Shown here: one piece after another, positions 1 to 10,113 of the stretch
Numbering within the stretch: position 1 is the first letter of the stretch
Layout of the letters: each line of letters begins with the position of its first letter
Source: Chrysoperla carnea
Taxonomy: Eukaryota > Arthropoda > Insecta > Neuroptera > Chrysopidae
Length of the DNA: 64,000 bases
Assembly (NCBI RefSeq): GCF_905475395.1
Contig: NC_058341.1
Span: forward strand, 35,169,501-35,233,500
Direction: 5' to 3'
Made by a program: the position numbers and the translations under genes
The notes under the pieces: model-generated
What the model was told of the DNA's origin: nothing
Databases searched by the model: none
The model's input: the letters and a program-made list of their open reading frames with translations, nothing else

Positions 1-180
1 AAATAATGTGATAAATTATTCCTGTCATTTTCAACAAATCCATTGCATATTTGAAGAAATGAAAAGTTAAAAAGTTACATAAATTTTTATAAAACAAATA
101 TCACTGTCATTTTTATTTACTTTGAAATATCTGAATTGATGATCAAAGTAATATAAAGAAAATAATTTGGTGTAAGAAGA

Positions 181-459
181 CTAATAACCTCTGTACAGAG
201 ATTCGGCTGATACAAACAGATTATCTGAAACTTTCTCATCGGATTTTACTTTGTCCCGAGAGGTATGACAATACATGGATAATGGATATAGTAGGGTAGC
301 GTACTTATTATTACTACATGATACCATTCCACCAATGGCACTGAACGTGTGGCACAGTGAAACCATGAAGGAAAAGTCATAGAAATTGATTATTAACGTG
401 GAAAAATTTTGTGAATCGAAAAACAAGGACAATTGAACTGTTGTCCCAAGTTTCGTCAC
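181..459 (-). CDS. Coding-like open frame, possible exon of a membrane protein (unidentified)
   Basis: I do not recognise this gene with certainty. A 92-codon frame on the minus strand ends at a stop at 181-183. Its residue mix (Cys, His, Ser, Asp, Tyr) is unlike random AT-rich sequence. A hydrophobic stretch (FSFMVSLCHTFSAIGG) is followed by a polar tail with SRDKVKSDEKVSDNLF. That order, a membrane segment then a short Cys-containing loop and an acidic/Ser-rich segment, resembles the region before the last membrane segment of insect odorant receptors, but this is inference. No clear splice acceptor was fixed at the upstream side, and the next exon would lie beyond the window start. It could be a single exon, a relic or a chance frame. 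Confidence 0.28.
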   Translation of the reverse strand: MTKLGTTVQLSLFFDSQNFSTLIINFYDFSFMVSLCHTFSAIGGMVSCSNNKYATLLYPLSMYCHTSRDKVKSDEKVSDNLFVSAESLYRGY

Positions 460-617
460 TTGAATCCAAAATAGAAAGTGATTAATCTTTCCATATTGAC
501 TAAAACGTGCTGAAACATAAAAAGCTTGAATTTGTTTATATGTAGTTGCGGGGGGGGGGGTGAGAGGTTGTTCTATTATTTAAATAAATTGGTAGTACAT
601 AGTCGGTGTGGTACTGA

Positions 618-1042
618 AGTCGTGTGAGTGCGACCCCTTTTGTTCACACGACTAACTTCCCAGAGGAAGAAAAAACATTAAAAAAAGGTCTTGTTAGCCT
701 TCATAGATTATTCTTCGAACATGTACTGCAGCTAATGCAGGAACGATCCTTGTCTCCATATATAAATGATGTGTTTTATCCACTATTCAGTTTTTTCCAG
801 TTTTTTTCTTTACACACTCAGACATCACATTGAAAAGGTTTGATTCGGATATTGCGACCTTGAAACCGCGGAAATATTTAAACTGGAGATTTTCAAAACC
901 GGCCCCATTACATTAACTTCCTTTGAGAAGTTAATAAAATCTTCGTTTTCATGGTATACTGCTATGAACTGTATATTGTAGTTAAAAAGTTTTAAGTATG
1001 CGTCCATAAAATTGTTTCACAATGTAAGAAAGTTATTATTAA
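618..1042 (+). pseudogene. Eroded coding-like stretch, possibly chemoreceptor-derived
   Basis: The left half (624-833) is open in one frame and includes the residues LVSLHRLFFEHVLQLMQERS. From about 848 a different frame reads CDLETAEIFKLEIF followed by KTGPITLTSFEKL and SSFSWYTAM, then meets TAG. The second part resembles the C-terminal segment of insect odorant receptors, where a 'PLTL..F..LLK.SFS' pattern is common; that family link is inference. The frame change and internal stops show it is not an intact gene. The small open frame on the opposite strand (825-1007) looks like its shadow. It could instead be two unrelated relics. Confidence 0.3.
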
Positions 1043-1974
1043 TATCTTGACTAGTGAATACGACATGCGTGTATTACAGAATTTTTAACATATGTATATG
1101 AAATATATATTTTACATTAAGTAGTACATCAAATTTTAAAATCTTACAAGTTAATATCAAATTAATACCACATTTTTTACTTTTGTACAGGTTTTTTTTT
1201 TATTTAAAACTTATTACAAATGCCTTTTATTCAGAGAAAACGTAAGAACATTTTTGTAACATTATTTTTAAGGTTGGCTAGTAAAATTTTTTAAATAAAC
1301 TTTGTAACTTTAATTTCAATCTAATTTTTAATTTTCCAGAAACTATTAATTGATAGTAAAGATTAGTTTTTATTTTATAGTTTTCTTTATATATGTATAT
1401 GATCCAATTTGATTGAAAATTAATTTGGATAAAAATCTTGAGCTTCGTCAACATTTTATATGAGACACGCCATTTTTTCTGTTTACTGTGTGACTAATAA
1501 CTTTACTTATCCAGTTATATTACAATCAAAATTGTTTACCACTCAAAACTATCCAAAGTTTTGTATTTGTGAATTAATTTGAGTGATTATGTTTCTAGGG
1601 CTTCTAGGACAAAACTTACTGAACATTTCAATTACAATTACATTTTTTTTTTTGTTATAATTTCCTTTTTTTTTTTAAAATTGCTTTTATCCTTGCTTAT
1701 TGCTTTTGTCGTCATCACGAGTAAGCCGGCAAAAATTCAGCTCGCTTGAATCACGGGAACAGTTTATCCAAAGTTTTTTCGGCAATCACGCAGAGACTAC
1801 GAGTTAAACTAAAAGGAGTAAAAAAGTTCAATATTTCTCCTGACGCATTATACGTGTCACTTTCCTTTCAGCTGCAGCTTTCAAAATTCAGCTTTCTCCT
1901 CCAATTTCATATGGGTTTTACAGCTGTGCGATTTTTACAAAAGTCTAACGAGAAAAATTTACAAAATTTAAAAA
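1043..1974. other. AT-rich intergenic stretch
   Basis: Mostly AT-rich sequence with homopolymer T runs. A 94-codon frame at 1746-2030 (+) is open but low in convincing coding character, and its 3' part overlaps a dispersed repeat, so I do not call it a gene. The segment 1690-1930 is slightly richer in GC and may be part of another dispersed repeat. Confidence 0.5.
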
Positions 1975-2285
1975 CCCCCAAGAATTTTTTCGGGTACGCA
2001 AACCTAAATTGGTACTTGAAGCGTATCTAAGAACACTCTCCATTAAATTACTTTTTTCCTAAGAGCCTTTTCCAAACTGAACCGATTTTGAGGATCATCG
2101 CCTATATTTTACTTGTTCCGAGTACGGAACTCCAAACTCGCTCTTTGTACATAGCTAAGAACACTCCCCATTAGATTTCAAAGGAAACAAAAAATATCCC
2201 AATCGGTTCATCTGTTTAGGCGCTACTATGCCACAGATAGACACACATAGCGGTCAAACTTATGACACCCTTTTTTAGGTAAAAA
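1975..2285 (-). repeat. Dispersed repeat family A, copy 1
   Basis: Read on the minus strand it has the hallmarks of a family seen several times in this window: a TGTGTGTCTGTCTG-like run, then GGCAT(C)GTAGCGCCTAAAC, GATGAACCGATT, then GAGTGTTCTTAGCTA, a GTACCCGAAAA-like block and GATGATCTTCAAAATCG. Other copies lie near 7333-7600, 8295-8480, 34050-34175, 35181-35499 with 43487-43640, and 53784-53998. It is non-coding; class unknown. Confidence 0.65.
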
Positions 2286-2781
2286 AAGAAATGAATTTTG
2301 TAAATTTTTTTTGATATTTGAGATAAATTTACAATTTTTTTTTTAATTGTAGTTAATAGTTTGTTGGTCCTCAAACAGTTAAAATAATTGTTGACTGAAT
2401 TATTAGAAACTATAAAAATATATTTCTCAACACGTCATCAAACAACTATGAACACAACAATGGACTTAGTTAGCTTTAGTTTACCATCATCATCTCATCA
2501 TTAACAACAAAACTTAAAATATAACAAGCAGCTTGTAGGTATTATAATGAAGTAAGTACATTGGGTCCCCGCAGACTGCAGACTTTTTATCGGACGATAG
2601 TTTAGTCGGGTTGGGCTGAAAGTGCGCACACCGAGCCAACTAAACAGTTTGGTTGGTGAACAGGGCGCACACTAGTCCAACAGCCGGCCGACTATTCTCG
2701 AACTAGTTTGTAACTGACTGTTGAAGCGGTCACACAATGAAAATATTGTCCAGGAAAATTATTGGTCTTATCATACTCCGG

Positions 2782-3012
2782 AGGAGGAAAATCAACAAGA
2801 GATTCCGAGAGTATCGGGTGCATCCCATTCTCAGTGATAGATTAGTTAGTGGAAAATTTTACACTATGCATTCCCAATTACTTGATTACCCGAAAAAAAT
2901 TTCCGCCTATTATTGAATGAGCATTACCAGCTTCAATGAACTTTTCAAGCTAATTGGACCATCAATAGCGAAGGAGGATACAAATTTAAGACTTCCTATA
3001 CCTGTGGAAGAG
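2782..3012 (+). pseudogene. Harbinger transposase N-terminal remnant, left arm
   Basis: A 77-codon frame interrupted once. It starts with a basic run (RRKINKRFREYRVHPIL), continues through SDRLVSGKFYTMH, and after a TGA at 2914-2916 reads MSITSFNELFKLIGPSIAK and EDTNLR. This matches the known layout of the Harbinger nuclease N-terminus, in which a basic segment with 'VHP' precedes 'MS..SFDELL..V.P.I.K.DTN'. The stop sits where the family usually has Arg, consistent with CGA to TGA. The catalytic DDE region is absent, so the element is non-autonomous. Confidence 0.8.
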
Positions 3013-3527
3013 CCAAATCACAGAGCGAACTGAGCTATCGGCCGACTAAACAATCGTCATGTATGCGCGATCGTGTATGCCCCAATACTGATTAAACAGT
3101 CGGCCGATAGTTGGCCGACACATAAGTTTGAATGTAATTGGGTACCACATCAAACTTTTTTATCGGCCGATAAAAATCGCTGTAGTGTGCGCATATGCAT
3201 TCCTCTCCATACTGATTAAGAAGCCGACCAAACTATCGGCCGATAAAAAGTCTGCAGTCTGCGGGGGCCGGGCCCCCGCAGACTGCAGACTTTTTATCGG
3301 CCGATAGTTTGGTCGGCTTCTTAATCAGTATGGAGAGGAATGCATATGCGCACACTACAGCGATTCAGTATTGGCCGATAAAAAAGTTTGATGGGCTACC
3401 CGATTACATTCAAACAAATCTGTCGGCCAACTATCGGCCGACTGTTTAATCAGTATTGGCGCATACACGCCTCCGCATACATGACGATTGTTTAGTCGGC
3501 CGATAGCTCAGTTCGCTCTGTGATTTG

Positions 3528-3758
3528 GCACTTCCACAGGTATAGAAAGTTTTAAATTTGTATCCTCCTTCGCTATTGCTGGTCCAATTAGCTTGAAAAG
3601 TTCATTGAAGCTGGTAATGCTCATTCAATAATAGGCGGAAATTTTTTTCGGGTAATCAAGTAATTTGGAATGCATAGTGTAAAATTTTCCACTAACTAAT
3701 CTATCACTGAGAATGGGATGCACCCGATACTCTCGGAATCTTTTGTTGATTTTCCTCC
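3528..3758 (-). pseudogene. Harbinger transposase N-terminal remnant, right arm
   Basis: Mirror copy of the remnant in the left arm, read on the minus strand. It keeps the same basic segment, the same in-frame TGA and the same FNELFKLIGP block, with a few substitutions, for example in the last codons near 3528. The shared stop shows that both arms descend from an already dead copy. Confidence 0.78.
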
Positions 3759-3977
3759 TCCGGAGTATGATGAGACCAATAATTTTCCTGGGCAATATTT
3801 TCATTGTGCGACCGCTTCAACAGTCAGTTACAAACTAGTTCGAGAATAGTCGGCCGGCTGTTGGATAGTGTGCGCCCTGTTCACCAACCAAACTGTTTAG
3901 TGGGCTCGGTGTGCGCACTTTCAGCCCAACCCGACTAAACTATCGGCCGATAAAAAGTCTGCAGTCTGCGGGGGCCC

Positions 3978-5039
3978 TTATTCATTCAGTTTGAGCAGAC
4001 TGAAAGTTAGTCAAGCAGACAAACGTTAAGCGAAAGTTAATGTCATTACCAAAGGTAAAGGTATACTGTAATAATGTAATGATGTATGAATATAATGAAT
4101 CAAATCATGTGTACAAAATAATATGTGCTAATTCAAGGAAGTGTGGTTGTAGGTCTTAGATGATTGAGTTTGTAAGTGTTCTGAAAATAATATGGAAATT
4201 GTGTTGTTTATTTTGTTGTTTTTACCCGCCGCTTCCACCAACTTTCTATCTTACAGGGAACTGTCACAAATTAAATATCAGCGAACATAATACAGGGTAT
4301 TTTTTTAAAGACATATTGAAACTCAAAGAACAAGCTTTTCAAGCTCAATGAAAAGCTCACTCTTCTCTATAACTGGTAATCGATACATGAACACTTTCAA
4401 TTAATGAGTAATTACTGATTAAAAAAGAAACATTTTTTGTTCGAAATATTTTTCCACAAACCGTATACTTTAGGCAACAGCGGACTGAAAAGTTTAACCC
4501 AAAATTGTTATTTCGTACAATTGTTTCTTCGAAATCTAGGCACTTCTCGAGAAAAATTTTCTAATAAATCCAATAAAAGTGGTTTGTTTTTTCTATAAAG
4601 ACCATTTTTGTGTACCATTGAAACTAACATTTTTCGTTTGAAATATTTTTCCGATTTATTTTAAGCATATGTCAACGACATCCTGTATTGGTAAAATATG
4701 TATATAAATTTAATTTCAAGTTTTCTTAGTAATGAGAAAAGCAAATTTCAAAAATAAAATCAAAACGCACTCTGTGTGTCAATGCACGTGGCCCCATTTG
4801 AAAATGTAGTACATACAATCTCCTCTGTGTCTCAACGTGCACGAGATCTGAGGCACAGGTGACACAAGATACGTAAGACAGTTTATGCTAAAAAATCGTC
4901 ACAAAGAAGTGAAAATTGGGGAAATCAACTTCCCGGTTCCATTTTCCCTGTTTTGTGAAGAAATATCATGGATTCTAGTCGTCATTTAAGAGTTGATCAA
5001 ATATAATAGCTAGGTTGATATAATGTCAAGAAAGGGGCT
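3978..5039. other. Intergenic, nothing firm
   Basis: AT-rich DNA. A 63-codon frame at 4160-4351 has no coding character I can defend. The segment 4770-4880 is more GC-rich, with repeated GTGTCTCAACG/GTGTGTCAATG-like words, but I cannot assign it. Confidence 0.5.
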
Positions 5040-5295
5040 TCTTTTTATACCATGTATATATATAATATATAATAGTATACTAAGTTTAGTCCCAAGTTTG
5101 TAACGCTTAAAATATTGATGCTACGAACAAAATTTTGGTACATGTGTCACCTAATCACCTAATTAGTCCATTTCCGGTTGTTTGTCTGTCCGTCTGTCCG
5201 TAGGTGTCGTCAAAAAAAAAAGCGTCATCATCACCGCCTGTACTTGGTTTTCAACAATTAACTCAGTCAATTGTTTGTTTTAACTTGTTTATTTT
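5040..5295 (+). repeat. Dispersed repeat family B, copy 1 (internally deleted)
   Basis: Shares with 52490-52880 the blocks GTATACTAAGTTTAGTCCC, GTTTGTAACGCT, ATTGATGCTACGAACAAAAT, ACCTAATTAGTCCATTT and a terminal TGTTTTAACTTGTTTATT. The middle part present in the other copy is missing here, so this copy looks internally deleted. Non-coding; class unknown. Confidence 0.65.
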
Positions 5296-7332
5296 CGAAA
5301 TAATCAGATAGCAAATTTTCGCTGATAATAAAACCTGATTTTATGGATGACTTTCATTGTATTTATTTATTTTATATGCTTGTATAAAATATAAGGGCAT
5401 TGACTGTTTTTACACTTTGAAGATAGTTTTACTACCTATTTCTATTTAATTTATATACATAAAATATTTATTTACATTTAATTCTATATAACTACTATAA
5501 ACATAAATATAAATATATGTACTTTTACCTATAAGCTTTTCAAAAATATCAACACAGAGATTCTATGGGAATGTATTCTATTTATTTTTCTCTTGTAAAT
5601 ATCTCGTAGCAACACTTATAATAGCTATGATCTTGAAAGTGAAGGAATCAGATCAAACTGTGATTTGTAATATAAATGAAGAAGGTAAGATGAAATTAAC
5701 ATTTTGAAATTTTGGCTCTTAAATAGCGTTGCCAAGTTTTTGTAAAGAACGTTTTTTTAAATATTAAACAAGAAATTTGTTAGAAAAGAAGTATTGATAG
5801 AAAAGTATCCAGTATTCCCTTAAAATTTATTTCTCAAGAATTCATAAAAATCCGTGAATATAGGATAATTTAAAGGAACTGAAATAGAAAATTCAGTAAT
5901 GATTTTTGCGTTTTATACTAAAATGAGATCGAAATATATTTTTACATAAAAATCTTTATGATTGTTTCATACATGGAGTAAGTATTGAGTTTAAATATAA
6001 TTTTCTAATCTACTTTAAAAGTTTGGTTGCCATGAAAATTCATTTTGGAAGATATGAATTATTTTTTATATTAAAAACTCAAAAAGTCTTAACCAGATCA
6101 CATATTATCAAATTATTATTTAATACAAAATATATAAATTTTTCTCAAAATATGATAGAACCTACTTTTTTCTCCACTTACAAATATTTACATTTTAGTT
6201 CAGTCATTTTATGTGTAAGTTTCCATTTCCAGTTTTCTTTTTTTTGAATAGGGCTATCCACCAGATGTATTGTGCATATCGCCATAACTATTGCTAATAT
6301 TACTATTCCCTCATCAAATAAGTAAGGCATTCATAATGACATAGTGATATCCACAAAAAAATTCTTAGCGTATAGTAGAACTAACGACAACTTAAATTAA
6401 TTTTAATATAAGATATGTTTTGCAATTCTGGCCGCATGTTACTACTACTCGAAACCACCTATTTTCAGTTAACCCGTATTTATGGTACTACGAAAGTATT
6501 TATAAAGTTTTTTATACGAATATTTGTAGAATAATGTTTGGCACTTTTGAATAACGTATACACATTCCTACAATATATTCTCCTTTAATATTTATTTGTA
6601 TTTGATTTTCATACAAAATTTATATACAAAGAAATCTTCTTTTTTTACTTACTGTCTCTGTTCAACCGTATAAAAGATGAAACCATGATGCATACGTATA
6701 TTTGTATATGATGATGATGTTGATAATTTTTGTAATCATATATTTCATTCTGTTTTTCCTGTAAACTTGAATTTGTGGATGAAATATAATAGAAAATAAT
6801 TCATTATAATAATTATTGTTAAAATTTATAACTTTCTTGTTTTAAATGCAAGTGAAAGTGTTGTACCTTGATGGCAATGTTCCTTTGATCAGATAGTACT
6901 GTCTCTAAGAGTGAAAATGAAGACGAAGTTTTCTTAATGGAAGGCAAGCAACTAAACAAAGGAGATTAGATAAAATATAAAAGATAAAAGAATATGCAAT
7001 AACAGAATACTTTTATTGCATTTTTATTTTATATGTGATTAATAGTGCCCTGTGTTTTAAATCGCATTCTATCTAAGTGACTAATTATTGTTGATTTAAA
7101 CTTATTTCTGTTTAATGTAAAATGTAGAAGTGGTACTTTTTGGAAAAAATTGTACCTTCTGTCATATTACATAATATTATTATTTTATCCTTTGTGATAT
7201 GTCGTTACTTAGTACGAGTAGTTAGAGTTCCATATTCCTGAGTCAGTGAAATTGAAAGTGATATTAAACACTCTAAGAATGAGGACACTTACACAACTAA
7301 AATTAACAAAATTTTAAAAGCCACTGATAAGT
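5296..7332. other. AT-rich intergenic stretch
   Basis: Nothing recognised. The open frame 6023-6247 is rich in Phe, Ile and Lys, as expected of AT-rich non-coding DNA. Confidence 0.5.
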
Positions 7333-7600
7333 TTTTCGGGAATGGAACCGTAAACTCGCACTTGAAACAAACCTTAAAACACTATTCTTTAAATTACCAT
7401 TTACCTTAAAGCCTTTTCAAAACTGATCCAATTTTTGGATGATTAGAATGACCACTCTCCATTAACTTTAAAACGAATCAAAGAAAATCAAAATCAGGCG
7501 CTACGATACCACAGACAGGCAGACAGACAGACAAACATACACATAGCAGTCAAACTTATAACACTCCTTCTTTGAGTTTGTGGGTAAAAAATTAGTAATT
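7333..7600 (-). repeat. Dispersed repeat family A, copy 2
   Basis: Minus-strand copy recognisable by the CAGACAGGCAGACAGACAGA run (reverse of GTCTGTCTGCCTG), by GGTATCGTAGCGCCTGA when reversed, and by the GAGAGTGG and GTTCCATTCCCGAAA-like blocks at its left side. Confidence 0.6.
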
Positions 7601-8294
7601 TTCCCAGTAAACTTATACGATTTTCGGTGTTCCAGTCACATATACTTTCTATGATACTGTACCCTAGAGTGAACTGTAACAATTAAATATTGAAGGGAGT
7701 TTGCACACATATCATCACAGGAGGTGATTCAAGGTACATACGGATATGACTAATGGTACATTATAGTCTTGTTTCTTGGCTTACATGATTACTATTTAAT
7801 ATTTGAATTCTCAGAAAAGTAGGGTATAGGAATAATGGTCTTACAAAGTTACTTTTTTCGTCGTTATTTTATATAAATTAATTTTACAAAAACATATTTT
7901 TACAAATATAAATCATGAACCAAGGTACAACACTCTACCATTTTTCTTGTTTGTGTGATTTCTATTTTATGATACAAAGATCATCTTATTAATGCGTTGT
8001 TGTTTTTAAGTAACGTGTGAATTTATAAATTTTGTTACGTTTTTATTATGCGTACTAATGATGCGATAATTAACATGGATTTAGGATTATGAATTTGAAT
8101 TCTTCACGGTATAATAAACTGTAAGCTGTTATAAATTAAATTGCCTTTTTTAGTTGCAGTTTATGATACTGTGAGGAATAAGAACAGGAAGAAAAAATAA
8201 TCTTGGATCGAGAGGACTTGTTGCAACAAAAGTTTCTACCTCCAGAAATTTTGTGATTATCTAAAGAAAATTCTTTTAATATTCTCGAAATCCA

Positions 8295-8600
8295 TTTTTT
8301 AATCCCCGTGTGTCTGTTTGTGACATCATAGCTCCTAAACAGATGAACCCACTTTGATTTTTTTGTTTTTGTTTAAAAGGTGTTTTGATTGAGAGTGTTC
8401 ACAGGTATGTTTTAAGTGTGAGTTTAGCATTCCGTACCCAATAGAAACAAGTAAGTAGACGATGATCTTCAAACGGATGAGTTGATTTTCTTGAAATATA
8501 AAAATCAAAAATTATAAAATTATTTTCTTAAAATATAAAATTCTAAATCGTTTGATCTGTTTGGGAGTTACGATGCCACAAACAAATCGATCTTTCAATT
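8295..8600 (+). repeat. Dispersed repeat family A, copy 3 plus an inverted fragment
   Basis: 8295-8480 on the plus strand carries TTTAATCCCCGTGTGTCTG, CATCATAGCTCCTAAACAGA, GAGAGTGTTCACAGGTATG, TTCCGTACCC and GATGATCTTCAAACGGATGA. Immediately after, 8545-8600 contains the family's GGCATCGTAAC/GATGAACC region in the opposite direction (GTTTGGGAGTTACGATGCCA), forming a small inverted arrangement. Confidence 0.55.
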
Positions 8601-9514
8601 CTTCAGGTTTTTTTTTTTTTTTTGAATACTTAATTTAATATAACTCTTTGGAGTTTATAAACCGTGCAGAAACAAAATAGTATCTGTTAGAAAAATACTA
8701 AAGAAAATTATTGTTATCTAAGCGATAATTCACATACAACATCACATTTTTTATTTTGTTTACTAGCTCCCAGGTCAGTGAGGGAAAATAGACGTAAAAA
8801 ACAAAACCCAGGAAAATAAAACACAGATCGTCTATATTACGATTCAATATTGGGACGACAATTTTTTGGAAATTATAAATGAAATTGTGAAAATTAATTT
8901 AAGTACCTTTGTAGGCTACTTCATGCAATCAGTATAGATTTGTTTATTTACATTAGTATTATTATTAAAACATGAAAATAAGTGATTTTTTTCTTACCAA
9001 AAATTAGAGAAGGCGTTAAAATTTATTGCTTAATATAAATGGTAGAAATTTCCTAAGGTATTGAACGTCATACTAAAAAGTATTTTAGTTTATGGTGTGG
9101 GTGTTTATTTGAGTATAATATATTTTATCATAATAATATCATAACCCAAAAACTAAAAAAAGAGCAATATACTTAAAAATTGACAGGTATTTCATGTTAC
9201 ATAATTAAAAAATTTGTATCAAGTACCTATGTACAATGAAGTACAATAAAATGACCCACTTGGTAATTCATTATGAATCAAATCTCATATTAAATCCATA
9301 CCTTAATTCTTATCAATTTTCTATGAAAGTTTCCTTCGAAATAATGACAGAAAATGTGTGATCCAATAAATTGGCTTTTATTGTATTTCAGGATCTTAAA
9401 TAGTATGCAGGCTATTTTGTTTTCTAGTAGCTTGATTGGGAGAGGAGTAAAAAGTAAAAACTAAACTGTCGTAGTTGTTCAGAAACAAAGATTTACTCAG
9501 TGAAAATAGCACTC
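8601..9514. other. AT-rich intergenic stretch
   Basis: Nothing recognised apart from a poly-T run at its left end. Confidence 0.5.
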
Positions 9515-9830
9515 ACAAATGCTCATTAGATTCGTTTGTCCATCATTTGTCCACATTTGTCCACCCAAAAATTTTGCTTATGCACTTTCTATTTTGATTT
9601 TTAATGACATGGTAATGGCAATTAAAAATTATGACATCGAAACCCCCGATGCAAGTTTTCATAAAATGCAGATGTCATTCGTTTACAACAATTTGTCCAC
9701 GTTTGTTTATTTTTCAATTTAAAAGTTTGAGGAAATTTAAAATTACTTCGGCATCCTCATATGCGCACTTTCACAAGGCGAACAGTTTGTTCACCTTTGT
9801 CCACCCAAAATTTGTCTCTATCAGCCTGTT
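9515..9830 (+). repeat. Degenerate tandem units with TTTGTCCAC motif
   Basis: Three imperfect units start near 9515, 9656 and 9768. Each has a TTTCA(T/C)AA..GC-like or AAATGC start, an ATTCGTTT or CAGTTTGTT block, and one or more TTTGTCCAC words (9535, 9546, 9556, 9692, 9796). A similar 26-bp block occurs on the minus strand at 46941-46975. The two overlapping open frames here (9519-9722 and 9631-9852) follow the repeat and are not called genes. Confidence 0.45.
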
Positions 9831-9898
9831 TTTCTTCTCCCTTGAAGGGTAGACAAGGGTAAAATTTTTGTAGAAAGATTTCATTTTGACTTGGAAAC

Positions 9899-10113
9899 AT
9901 CAATGCCAATTAACTTTTTGGAATTTGTTTCCAATGGCAGGGTTAGAACACAAATCAATATCGCTAAGGAGAAAGAATAAGTGACAAAAAACCTTAATTG
10001 GGATGATTTGATTGATGATGAGTTGCTATGAGTGGAACAAGTTATTATGTAAGGAAATGGTACAATTTGCGTATCGATTCACCATCCATTTTCTTCCAGA
10101 GAGTATGGAACGT
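9899..10113 (+). pseudogene. Coding-like relic with internal stops (unidentified)
   Basis: One frame reads FVSNGRVRTQINIAKEKE, then TAA, then VTKNLNWDDLIDDELL, TGA, VEQVIM, TAA, and GNGTICVSIHHPFSSREYG. The acidic, Trp- and Gly-containing mix is unlike the neighbouring AT-rich DNA, but there are three stops in about 65 codons. I recognise no family. It may be an old coding remnant or chance. Confidence 0.18.

Larger units (their letters stand above)
2563..3977. mobile_element. Inverted pair of PIF/Harbinger-derived elements (1.4-kb palindrome)
   Basis: Two 707-bp arms (2563-3269 and 3271-3977) are inverted copies of each other about a single G at 3270. Each arm is flanked by its own terminal inverted repeat beginning GGGCCCCCGCAGACTGCAG (GGGTCCCC at the left end), so four copies of the terminus are present. 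Each arm keeps a decayed exon resembling the N-terminal region of Harbinger transposases. The arms differ at scattered bases and have a few small compensating indels. PIF/Harbinger elements normally duplicate TWA; the flanks here are ATT on the left and TTA on the right, so no clean duplication is seen, and none lies between the arms. The subterminal regions contain many CGGCCGA palindromes. Confidence 0.85.

Noticed and set aside
3262-3278. GC-rich palindrome centre as a replication origin or regulatory operator
   Set aside because: It is explained by two abutting Harbinger terminal repeats.
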